Notes: generated from the sequence alone by a model not told the origin. Positions 1-4,869 are shown, counted from the stretch's first letter. The stretch: 5,012 bases of DNA from an uncultured Eubacterium sp. (GCA_910580075.1 CAJTVR010000153.1:1-5012), one strand, 5' to 3'. Numbers and translations: made by a program.

Positions 1-47
1 CACAGAAAAAGGAAAACATTTCTCTGCCTGGCTGGTACCGGATGAAT
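1..47 (+). repeat. Repeat copy 0, partial, direct orientation
   Basis: This segment matches the reverse complement of 409-455 without gaps, with 6 differences in 47 by eye. It starts inside the repeat (CACAGAAAAAGG), so its left part lies outside the window. Weaker similarity to the continuing repeat seems to extend to about 120, for example a shared ACGTTTTTCTG block. No convincing reading frame was seen. Function is unknown; it is one member of the mosaic that fills 1-720. Confidence 0.75.
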
Positions 48-197
48 ATTATATGACTGTCTGAATGCAGGTTTCCATATGCAGGCCGATACCTGGCAGG
101 ATGTACGTTTTTCTGCTACAGCCGGCATTAGCAGCCTTTGTGCTGCAGTCTGGCATTCGGACGAATATTCCGGAACCAGCTGAATGGAGAACCTGAT

Positions 198-305
198 GCA
201 GGTACCTTTTGGGGCTTCCAGGTTCTATCGTGCAGCAGACAGTGTGTCTCAAATCCTGCGTACCAGGCAGAATACTAAGAACTTCCGGCTTTTCTCCAGA
301 GTCAC
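198..305 (+). repeat. Left arm of 108-bp inverted repeat (repeat copy 1)
   Basis: The arm pairs without gaps with 453-560 on the opposite strand, with 17 differences in 108 by eye (about 84% identity). The spacer is 306-452. The arm begins GCAGGTACCTTTTGGGGCTT and ends GGAGTCAC-like. Weak similarity to the rest of the repeat seems to continue past 305. Reading frames here (for example 209-646) encode similar peptides on both strands, as expected from an inverted repeat and not from a gene. It may be a decayed mobile or structured intergenic repeat. Confidence 0.8.
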
Positions 306-408
306 ATCAGAAGGAGCAGTTTTCCATCCAGCTGCCTTTGACAGAAAAAACGTCTGGCTGCCGTGCTGTGGCGCGTGTCCGGAAAATGGTGCCGGACAGG
401 TACATAAA

Positions 409-560
409 ATTCATCCAGTATCAGCCGGGCGGAGAAACTTTTTCCTTTTTCTGTGACTCCGGAGAACAGTTAGAACTTCTTAATTTTCTGCCTGATACAC
501 AGGATTTGGGGCTCACTGTCTGCCGCATGAAAGAACCTGGAAGCCCCAAAAGGTGCCTGC
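409..560 (-). repeat. Repeat copy 2, reverse orientation, most complete copy
   Basis: Read on the minus strand from 560, this copy carries the blocks shared with all the others. Bases 560-453 match copy 1 (198-305), 491-424 match copy 3 (634-701, 7 differences in 68), and 455-409 match copy 0 (1-47). It therefore links the four copies into one family. Further along the same strand, 397-377 contains a small inverted repeat (GTCCGG/CCGGAC). It has no transposase, no obvious target-site duplication and no credible coding sequence. Confidence 0.8.
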
Positions 561-633
561 CTGTGCCAAAATATAAAGCATGCCGTAACGCCAGGGTATC
601 AGGCACCGGTCCGTCCGCTGCCATAGCCTCGAA

Positions 634-720
634 GCAGAAAATTTAGAAGTTCTTACTGTTCGCAGGCGGAACAGAAAAAGGAAAAAGTTTCTCCGCCCGG
701 CGTCCGGTTAACCTATACTT
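634..720 (+). repeat. Repeat copy 3 with outer boundary sequence
   Basis: Bases 634-701 match the reverse complement of 424-491 without gaps, about 90% by eye, including the run CAGAAAAAGGAAAAAGTTTC. The rightmost 25 bases (696-720) recur in reverse orientation at 4126-4150, between the two signal peptidase genes, with only 2 differences. That recurrence suggests the end near 720 is a true boundary of a dispersed element. Bases 721-779 beyond it are AT-rich, contain a short AGACTG/CAGTCT palindrome, and hold nothing else recognisable. Confidence 0.75.
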
Positions 721-779
721 TTATATATTCAGCTTAGACTGACAGTCTTTCTTTTTTCTGTACTTATCTATCCGCCCGG

Positions 780-962
780 TTATTGAAACTGATTGCTGCT
801 GCTGTCATAAACGTAATCTATGGCAGATAATTTCTGAATGAGACCGCTCTGGTCGATGTTCAGCGAGGCGCACAGCTCTTCCAGGGAGGGGTAACGGTCC
901 CTTAGCTGTGTATTAATGTAGCTTAGAAGTATTGCCGGGTCTTTAGGTATCTGGGATGACAT
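780..962 (-). CDS. DUF4250 domain-containing small protein
   Basis: This is a 60-residue cytoplasmic protein of unknown function. The N-terminal block IPKDPAILLSYINTQLRD (residues 5-22), followed by a Y-SLEELC segment and a C-terminal DYVYDSSSNQF, has the form of the DUF4250 family of small Clostridia proteins; this is recognition by eye. The middle (about 26-45: LEELCASLNIDQSGLIQKL) looks like a small helix-turn-helix-like helical unit, so nucleic-acid binding is possible but unproven. The length fits the family. The start is well fixed: a perfect AGGAGG at 970-975 lies 7 bases before the ATG, and the stop is TAA. It stands alone, with its own promoter near 1011-1019 and the repeat mosaic downstream. 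No clear terminator follows it. Confidence 0.88.
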   Translation of the reverse strand: MSSQIPKDPAILLSYINTQLRDRYPSLEELCASLNIDQSGLIQKLSAIDYVYDSSSNQFQ

Positions 963-1010
963 TTTTAAACCTCCTGTCTGATGCAGTGTCTGTTTTTGTT
1001 ATGCAGCAAA

Positions 1011-1019
1011 ATTATAGCA
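1011..1019 (-). promoter_or_regulatory. Extended -10 promoter for the DUF4250 gene
   Basis: The minus strand reads TGCTATAAT: a consensus -10 (TATAAT, 1016-1011) with the TGn extension. No good -35 sits at 17 bp; TTGTAA at 1043-1038 is 21 bp away. An extended -10 can work without a -35. The predicted start of transcription, near 1004, leaves a leader of about 40 bases before the ATG. Confidence 0.6.
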
Positions 1020-1032
1020 TAGAAAGCTGGTG

Positions 1033-1069
1033 AAATTTTACAAAATATTATAAAGAATTTGTAAAATTT
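1033..1069. repeat. 12-bp perfect inverted repeat, candidate operator
   Basis: AAATTTTACAAA (1033-1044) and TTTGTAAAATTT (1058-1069) are exact reverse complements separated by 13 bp. The pair lies just upstream of the DUF4250 -10 element and upstream of the plus-strand promoter at 1085-1113, so a bound protein could touch both. The region is very AT-rich, so chance is a real alternative. As RNA it would be a weak AU stem. Confidence 0.4.
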
Positions 1070-1084
1070 TAATAAAAATTAAAA

Positions 1085-1113
1085 TTGACTTTCTTATAAA
1101 TCGCTGATATACT
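1085..1113 (+). promoter_or_regulatory. Sigma-A type promoter reading into the hairpin at 1131
   Basis: TTGACT (1085-1090), a 17-bp spacer and TATACT (1108-1113) make a near-consensus housekeeping promoter. Predicted start is about 1120. It points away from the DUF4250 gene and into the 3' end of the anti-sigma gene, but the first thing transcribed is the hairpin and T-rich tract at 1131-1172. The product would be an RNA of about 50 bases, or antisense RNA if termination leaks. No open reading frame follows. Confidence 0.55.
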
Positions 1114-1130
1114 ACAATACATAAAGCAAA

Positions 1131-1172
1131 GGCGCTGAGAGATGGATATCTCGTCAGCGCCTTCTTGTTTTA
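1131..1172. terminator. Bidirectional intrinsic terminator
   Basis: GGCGCTGA (1131-1138) pairs with TCAGCGCC (1154-1161), and inside it GAGAT (1139-1143) pairs with ATCTC (1148-1152), leaving a GGAT loop and one bulged G at 1153. TTCTTGTTTT follows on the plus strand and TTTGCTTTATG on the minus strand. For the minus strand it lies about 20 bases after the anti-sigma stop and should end that transcript. For the plus strand it should stop RNA from the promoter at 1085-1113. Confidence 0.85.
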
Positions 1173-1182
1173 TAGATACGCT

Positions 1183-2586
1183 CTAGCTGTCAAAACGGAC
1201 CGTCGTCTGGTAAATGGCTTTTGACGGCTGCAGATGAGAATTGCTGCCTTTGCTTTCACAGAAATCTTCCCACCGTAAAAGATAAACTGTTACCTGAGAA
1301 ACATCCCTGCCATAAACACTTCTTTTTTGAGGATCACTTCCATGGTGATCTAATGGCTTTCCATCTGCATCCCAGATTGTTATGATGTAATCATACCACT
1401 GTTCTCCTTCTGGCAGAATCGGAACGCCGTATATTTCAAACTTCGTCCTGATTACTTTTTCTATGCCAAAACCCTGGTCATTTGTATCATTTACAGATAT
1501 TTCCTGTCTGGTGTCTGGTGAAATTTCAGGCTCAAGGCGGAATTTCCAGTTTCCTTTGCAGCGCACGATGTCATGATCTATAATAGTGACTTCTTCATTG
1601 GTTTCCGGCAGATGAGCTTTCTGCTCTTTGCCAGTTGTCAGCCTCTGCTGAAATTCGGTGAAAGTAAGCTCACAGGAAGTATACTTTGTGAGGTCAAGGC
1701 TGTCAGAACAAAACTGTGCAATACCCTTAAATGTATGATCGTCTGTATATTCTCCTTCTGCCTCGTATGCAAGATATGTTCCGTCTGCCTGGTTAAATTC
1801 TGTTTTGCTGCCGTCAGCTTCATACATCGTAACCCAGCAGGTAAAACCGAGACGGTCCGGGGAAAACAGATTTGATGCAAAACCTTCCTCGCTTTCTGCC
1901 AGTATGGCGAGATAGATGCCATTACAGTCATAAGATACTTCTGAAAGAGTGACTGTCATACCGCCTGATTTTTTTGTGCAGGTTCTGGCGTCAGTATTTT
2001 CATTTGTAAGAGCAGGGCTGTCGTTTTCAGCTGTATTTGCAGCTTCTTCACTGTGATCTGCATGCCCGCTGTCAGTATCTGCAGCATCAGCAAGGCTGTC
2101 TGCAGGCTCAGTACCAGTGTTTTCTTTTAATGGAAGTTTAATAGAATTTTTGCTGTAGTCTCCTGGATAGGATACCTTCTCCTCCAGGTCGCTGAAAATA
2201 TTTCCAATAAATGGCAGCTGTGCTGCAAAAGCCGGGTTTTTGATGCAGTATACCATAGCGAGCAGCAGAACTGCGGCAGCTGCACTGCATTTCAGAGCCA
2301 TAGGCATTTTTTTCTTTCTGCTCTGCGTGCTGCTGGTTTGCAGGCCTTTATTTTGTGAGCTTTCATCCTGTGGGCTGCTAAATGGAGAGTTTTCAGACTG
2401 CGTGTCACTGGTTAGCAGGCTGCTGGATGAAGAGTTTCCAGTCTGTGTGTCTTCATTTGGCGTGTTATTGATTTGCTGATAGGCTGCTTCCAGTTTCTGG
2501 TTTAGAATTTCCGGTTCTGGTATTTTTGCTGTCATAATTTCTTTTATTTTTAAATCGAGTTCATTGTCTGTCTGTTTTAGTTCCAT
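1183..2586 (-). CDS. Membrane anti-sigma factor, DUF4179-type (own start)
   Basis: This 467-residue product starts at the ATG at 2586-2584. Residues 1-40 are a charged, helical cytoplasmic part expected to bind the sigma factor. Residues 41-93 are a Ser/Thr/Gln-rich linker ending in RKKK. Residues about 96-114 form one membrane helix (LKCSAAAAVLLLAMVYCI), inside to outside. Residues 117-131 are the NPAFAAQLPFIGNIF block characteristic of DUF4179. An acidic spacer (about 152-200) precedes a beta-rich extracellular region to the end, whose last third (YGVPILPEGEQWYDYIITIWDADG region) resembles the DUF5643-like tail of such proteins. Family knowledge: these hold an ECF sigma factor at the membrane until an envelope signal arrives. 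A ribosome binding site at 2595-2602 supports independent translation even if the upstream frame is shifted. The hairpin at 1131-1172 ends the operon. Confidence 0.8.
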   Translation of the reverse strand: MELKQTDNELDLKIKEIMTAKIPEPEILNQKLEAAYQQINNTPNEDTQTGNSSSSSLLTSDTQSENSPFSSPQDESSQNKGLQTSSTQSRKKKMPMALKCSAAAAVLLLAMVYCIKNPAFAAQLPFIGNIFSDLEEKVSYPGDYSKNSIKLPLKENTGTEPADSLADAADTDSGHADHSEEAANTAENDSPALTNENTDARTCTKKSGGMTVTLSEVSYDCNGIYLAILAESEEGFASNLFSPDRLGFTCWVTMYEADGSKTEFNQADGTYLAYEAEGEYTDDHTFKGIAQFCSDSLDLTKYTSCELTFTEFQQRLTTGKEQKAHLPETNEEVTIIDHDIVRCKGNWKFRLEPEISPDTRQEISVNDTNDQGFGIEKVIRTKFEIYGVPILPEGEQWYDYIITIWDADGKPLDHHGSDPQKRSVYGRDVSQVTVYLLRWEDFCESKGSNSHLQPSKAIYQTTVRFDS

Positions 2587-3090
2587 AAATCCATCTCCTC
2601 TCGCTGCAGCTGTCTGCGCAGCTGTTCTTTTGCGGTGAATACGGCTGCGGACAGTATTTTCGTTAAGATCCAGTATACTGCTGATTTCTTTTGTGGTATA
2701 TTCTTCTCCGTAATAAAGCTGGAAAATAATTCTGTCGTCTTTATGAAGCATAGAGAGCAGGGAAAAGAAAGCATTATCTTCCGGATAGGTATCGTAATAT
2801 TTTTCTTCTGCCAGTTCCGTTCCTGGAAGCATCCGTTTCCTGCTGTTGTATAACTGGCTACAGTTATTAATCAGTATGCGGATCAGCCATGTTTTGAAAT
2901 AAGCAGGTTTTTTCAATTCCCCGATATGCTCATAAGCATTTAACACCGTCTGCTGTATCACATCCGCCACGTCGTCTTCATTTGAAAAGAATCCGTAAGC
3001 AATTTTCAGCATTGGCTGTCTGTTTTGTTCCATCAGCATGATAAAGCTCTCTGCATCTTTTTGTATTGCACGCTTAACCAGTGTTTCCAT
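1183..3090 (-). CDS. ECF sigma factor fused in frame to DUF4179-type membrane anti-sigma factor
   Basis: The single open frame encodes 635 residues. Residues about 10-80 are sigma-70 region 2 (DVADVIQQTVLNAYEHI, then FKTWLIRILINN). Residues about 105-153 are region 4 with its helix-turn-helix (TTKEISSILDLNENTVRSR). From residue 169 the sequence is a complete anti-sigma factor: cytoplasmic N-terminus, Ser/Gln-rich linker, membrane segment at about 264-282, the NPAFA-PFIGNIF block typical of DUF4179 proteins, and a large extracellular C-terminus. The two are normally separate overlapping genes. Residues 154-168 (KRTAAQTAAARGDGF) are out-of-frame translation of the ordinary sigma tail, so the fusion probably arose by a 2-bp loss near 2632, by mutation or base-calling error. 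The start is supported by AAGAGGT at 3099-3105, 8 bases upstream. If real, the product is a membrane-tethered sigma factor. Confidence 0.75.
   Translation of the reverse strand: METLVKRAIQKDAESFIMLMEQNRQPMLKIAYGFFSNEDDVADVIQQTVLNAYEHIGELKKPAYFKTWLIRILINNCSQLYNSRKRMLPGTELAEEKYYDTYPEDNAFFSLLSMLHKDDRIIFQLYYGEEYTTKEISSILDLNENTVRSRIHRKRTAAQTAAARGDGFMELKQTDNELDLKIKEIMTAKIPEPEILNQKLEAAYQQINNTPNEDTQTGNSSSSSLLTSDTQSENSPFSSPQDESSQNKGLQTSSTQSRKKKMPMALKCSAAAAVLLLAMVYCIKNPAFAAQLPFIGNIFSDLEEKVSYPGDYSKNSIKLPLKENTGTEPADSLADAADTDSGHADHSEEAANTAENDSPALTNENTDARTCTKKSGGMTVTLSEVSYDCNGIYLAILAESEEGFASNLFSPDRLGFTCWVTMYEADGSKTEFNQADGTYLAYEAEGEYTDDHTFKGIAQFCSDSLDLTKYTSCELTFTEFQQRLTTGKEQKAHLPETNEEVTIIDHDIVRCKGNWKFRLEPEISPDTRQEISVNDTNDQGFGIEKVIRTKFEIYGVPILPEGEQWYDYIITIWDADGKPLDHHGSDPQKRSVYGRDVSQVTVYLLRWEDFCESKGSNSHLQPSKAIYQTTVRFDS
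2577..3090 (-). pseudogene. ECF sigma-70 factor, ancestral frame interrupted by a frameshift
   Basis: With two bases restored after codon 153, the gene would encode 171 residues, the usual ECF length, ending AKEQLRRQLQREEMDLWN and TAA at 2579-2577. That tail is exactly what follows the IHR of region 4.2 in this family (IHRAKEQL-), and it is present in another frame from 2631. The sequence at 2636-2629 on the minus strand reads ACCGCAAA; a parent ACCGCGCAAA would restore RAK, consistent with contraction of a GC dinucleotide. The restored stop overlaps the anti-sigma start by 10 bases, the normal layout for coupled translation. Regions 2 and 4 are intact up to the break, so DNA and polymerase binding might survive. 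The alternative is a sequencing error and a fully normal gene. Confidence 0.7.
2595..2602 (-). promoter_or_regulatory. Ribosome binding site for the separate anti-sigma start
   Basis: The minus strand reads GAGAGGAG, 8 bases before the ATG at 2586. It lies inside the sigma tail-coding DNA, so its presence indicates that the anti-sigma factor was, and probably still is, started independently or by coupling. Confidence 0.7.
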
Positions 3091-3110
3091 AATTATGTAC
3101 CTCTTTTGTC

Positions 3111-3122
3111 CATGCCGGCATG
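3111..3122. repeat. 12-bp perfect palindrome in the sigma leader
   Basis: CATGCCGGCATG is fully self-complementary. It lies between the proposed sigma promoter (3150-3178) and the sigma ribosome binding site (3099-3105). It could be an operator half-site pair for a dimeric regulator. As RNA it would form only a 4-bp stem with a CCGG loop. Chance cannot be excluded for one 12-mer. Confidence 0.35.
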
Positions 3123-3149
3123 TTCTTTGCTATTGGTAATTACATATAT

Positions 3150-3178
3150 TAGATAGAAGAGGGGATGGTTTTGTTGCA
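3150..3178 (-). promoter_or_regulatory. Possible ECF-type autoregulatory promoter for the sigma gene
   Basis: The minus strand has TGCAACA (3178-3172), a -35-like box with the AAC core common to ECF promoters, then 18 bases later TCTA (3153-3150) within CTATCTAATA. This spacing suits an ECF promoter, and ECF operons usually autoregulate. No good sigma-A pair was found nearby. The predicted leader is about 50 bases. Confidence 0.4.
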
Positions 3179-3246
3179 TAAAAATGAAAAAGCGGAAAAA
3201 CATAATATAAATGGGGCCTTTCTGCCAGTCCGGCCTGTAACCTGGT

Positions 3247-3279
3247 ATTTCTTTTCAGAAAAACAGTCTGAAAAGAAAT
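3247..3279. repeat. 13-bp perfect stem-loop in the divergent intergenic region
   Basis: ATTTCTTTTCAGA (3247-3259) and TCTGAAAAGAAAT (3267-3279) are exact reverse complements around a 7-base AAAACAG loop. No T-run follows on either strand and no gene ends nearby, so it does not look like a classical terminator. It sits between the leftward sigma promoter and the rightward peptidase promoter. The flanks at 3179-3246 and 3280-3338 hold nothing else recognisable. Confidence 0.6.
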
Positions 3280-3338
3280 TCTGTCTGAACTGCTGCTCTT
3301 TTGATGTCGCGCTATATTAAATTTATAGAAAAGACCGA

Positions 3339-3367
3339 TTGCAAAAATAAATGTATATGTTTATAAT
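3339..3367 (+). promoter_or_regulatory. Sigma-A promoter for the signal peptidase genes
   Basis: TTGCAA (3339-3344), a 17-bp spacer and a perfect TATAAT (3362-3367) form a strong housekeeping promoter. Transcription should start near 3374, giving a leader of about 88 bases. The leader includes a T7 run near 3398-3405 preceded by only a weak CTGT/ACAG stem, not a convincing attenuator. Confidence 0.75.
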
Positions 3368-3461
3368 AATGGAATAGCTGTGCTTTAAACAGTCTGGCTT
3401 TTTTTGATTGCAGCTGAGTGAATGCATATACATAATTATTTTGAAAATGAGAGGTCTGAGG

Positions 3462-4115
3462 ATGGAAGAAAGAGAATATGCAAAAGCAGGGGAGCAGGAG
3501 GCGGAAACGGAAGAAACGAAACAGAAGAAGCATTCCCTTCTGCGTGAACTGCTGGGCTTTGTGGAAATTTTTATCGCAGCGTTTATACTGGCCCAGCTGA
3601 TGACGCATTTTGTACTGATTAATGCTGAGGTTCCGTCAGAATCCATGGAAAACATGATAGAGCCGGGAGACCGCCTGTTTGGATTCCGGCTGGCATATGC
3701 CTTTGAAGGTCCGGAGCGGTTTGATGTTGTGATATTCCGTTATCCGGTGGATGAGACGCAGAATTTTATCAAACGGGTAATCGGGCTGCCAGGAGAGAAA
3801 ATCGAAATACGTGAGGGCAAAATCTATGTAAACGATGCGAAACAGCCTTTAGAAGAACCGTACCTTCCGGAAGAATGGAGAGACGATAACAACGGTTATG
3901 TATTTGAGGTTCCAAAAGACCATTATCTGGTGCTTGGCGATAATAGAAATATTTCGTTAGATGCCAGATTCTGGGCAGAAGAAGCACTTTCAAGCGGTAT
4001 TGCAAAGAGTAAATCAGAGGCTCTGGAGTATACTTATGTGGATGAAGAGCAGATTCTGGGCAGGGCAGTGATTAAGTATTATCCTCATTTTAAATCACTG
4101 CTGTCCTATTCCTGA
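3462..4115 (+). CDS. lepB: Signal peptidase I (first of tandem pair)
   Basis: This membrane serine protease removes signal peptides from exported proteins on the outer face of the membrane. From the chosen start it has 217 residues. There is a charged cytoplasmic N-terminus (1-30), one membrane helix (about 33-49), box B PSESMEN with catalytic Ser61, box D IKRVIGLPGE with catalytic Lys104, and box E LGDNRNISLDAR at 158-169. The family norm SxSMxPT is here SESMENM, and DSR is DAR. Before the last conserved block (ILGRAV, 198-203) the chain is about 17 residues longer than usual. The start at 3462 was preferred because AGAGGT (3450-3455) precedes it by 6 bases and it matches the length of the paralogue; the open frame extends upstream to 3408 without a good ribosome site. 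It is probably cotranscribed with the next gene. Confidence 0.93.
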   Translation: MEEREYAKAGEQEAETEETKQKKHSLLRELLGFVEIFIAAFILAQLMTHFVLINAEVPSESMENMIEPGDRLFGFRLAYAFEGPERFDVVIFRYPVDETQNFIKRVIGLPGEKIEIREGKIYVNDAKQPLEEPYLPEEWRDDNNGYVFEVPKDHYLVLGDNRNISLDARFWAEEALSSGIAKSKSEALEYTYVDEEQILGRAVIKYYPHFKSLLSYS

Positions 4116-4127
4116 GCAGTGATTTAA
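4090..4127 (+). other. Hairpin spanning the stop codon of the first peptidase gene
   Basis: TTAAATCACTGCT (4090-4102) and AGCAGTGATTTAA (4115-4127) are exact reverse complements with a 12-base loop. The TGA stop (4113-4115) lies at the loop edge. No T-run follows (GTATAG), so it is a poor intrinsic terminator. It may protect the upstream mRNA end or lower expression of the second gene. Its right edge abuts the dispersed repeat. Confidence 0.6.
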
Positions 4128-4150
4128 GTATAGATTAACCGGACGCTGGG
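4126..4150 (+). repeat. Dispersed repeat end, second copy
   Basis: These 25 bases (AAGTATAGATTAACCGG, then ACGCTGGG) match the reverse complement of 696-720 with 2 differences. Similarity may fade on through about 4200 (AGAAAC, then GCCTG-GAA), suggesting a decayed or partial copy. The rest of the gap to 4239 contains a 6-bp AGCCTG/CAGGCT stem near 4179-4202 and no promoter I can support. Confidence 0.65.
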
Positions 4151-4239
4151 AAGAAACGGAAAGTTCGAAAAATCTGGAAAGCCTGTAGAATCAGAAGCAG
4201 GCTGCAAAAATCAGTCTGACAGGAAAAGGAGCGCAGGAC

Positions 4240-4869
4240 ATGAAAAGAGAAGACACACAGGAGGCAGAATTTTTGGAAGAGCCAAAACGTTCTTTGTTCA
4301 GGGAAATTTTAAGTTATGTATGGATTATTGCATTTGCGGCAGCAGTGGCGACGTTAGTGAACCGCTTTGTACTGATTAATGCAGTGATTCCGTCAGAATC
4401 TATGGAAAATCTGCTGCATGTGGATGACCGGGTTTTTGGATTCCGGTTCGCTTATCTGTTTGAAGAACCTGAGCGTTACGATGTGGTGATGTTTCAGTAT
4501 CCGGTAGATGAAGAAAAGACTTATATTAAGCGTATTATAGGACTTCCGGGTGAAACGGTTGAGATTAAGAATGCAGAGATTTATATCGATGGCTCTAAAA
4601 CTCCGATTGAGGAAAATTATCTGCCGGAGAAGTGGACAGACGATAACGACGGTTTTTTCTTCGAAGTGCCCGAAGACTGTTATCTGATGCTTGGCGATAA
4701 CCGTAATATTTCAGAAGATGCCAGGAAATGGGCGCAGTGTGCAGTAGATGACGGAGCTGCCGTGAATCTGGAAGAGGGACAGAAGTATACGTATGTACAC
4801 AAAGACCAGATTATCGGAAGGGCGGTTTTGAAATATTTTCCTAAGATGCATTTGTTTTTAAATTTTTAA
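4240..4869 (+). CDS. lepB: Signal peptidase I (second of tandem pair)
   Basis: This 209-residue paralogue of the preceding gene is about 55% identical by eye-count with almost no gaps, so it is an old tandem duplication. It has a short charged N-terminus (1-22), a membrane helix (about 24-42), PSESMEN with catalytic Ser54, IKRIIGLPGE with catalytic Lys97, and LGDNRNISEDAR at 151-162. It shares the unusual SESMEN, DAR and the long segment before IIGRAV (191-196), here AQCAVDDG- onward. Differences cluster in the membrane helix and in that extra segment, where substrate or partner preference could differ. AAGGAG (4226-4231) lies 8 bases before the ATG. No separate promoter is visible in the 124-bp gap, so it likely shares the transcript from 3339-3367. 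No clear terminator follows the TAA. Confidence 0.93.
   Translation: MKREDTQEAEFLEEPKRSLFREILSYVWIIAFAAAVATLVNRFVLINAVIPSESMENLLHVDDRVFGFRFAYLFEEPERYDVVMFQYPVDEEKTYIKRIIGLPGETVEIKNAEIYIDGSKTPIEENYLPEKWTDDNDGFFFEVPEDCYLMLGDNRNISEDARKWAQCAVDDGAAVNLEEGQKYTYVHKDQIIGRAVLKYFPKMHLFLNF

Noticed and set aside
421..624. Minus-strand 67-codon frame resembling part of the plus-strand frame
   Set aside because: The similarity (LPGS-QTV-KSCV-GR) comes from the inverted repeat, not from gene duplication; there is no start signal.
209..646. A 145-codon open frame on the plus strand in the repeat region
   Set aside because: It has no convincing ribosome binding site, its Pro/Ser/Arg/Cys-rich composition is unlike its neighbours, and closely similar peptides occur on the opposite strand because the DNA is an inverted repeat.
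1..720. CRISPR array
   Set aside because: The repeats are long, diverged and in both orientations, with no regular short repeat-spacer periodicity.
734..760. Terminator after the DUF4250 gene (AGACTG/CAGTCT palindrome)
   Set aside because: The stem leaves almost no loop, and the T-rich tract lies on the plus-strand side, away from the gene's direction of transcription.
1573..1931. Open frames on both strands within the anti-sigma gene
   Set aside because: They are shadows of the well-supported minus-strand coding frame and have no ribosome sites or recognisable domains.
2577..2774. A 65-codon frame as an independent gene
   Set aside because: Only its last 18 residues are meaningful; they are the displaced sigma C-terminus. 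The upstream part is out-of-frame sigma sequence.
3312..3655. Minus-strand frames of 98 and 110 codons over the peptidase promoter and gene start
   Set aside because: They overlap a strong promoter and a certain coding region on the other strand and show no domain features.
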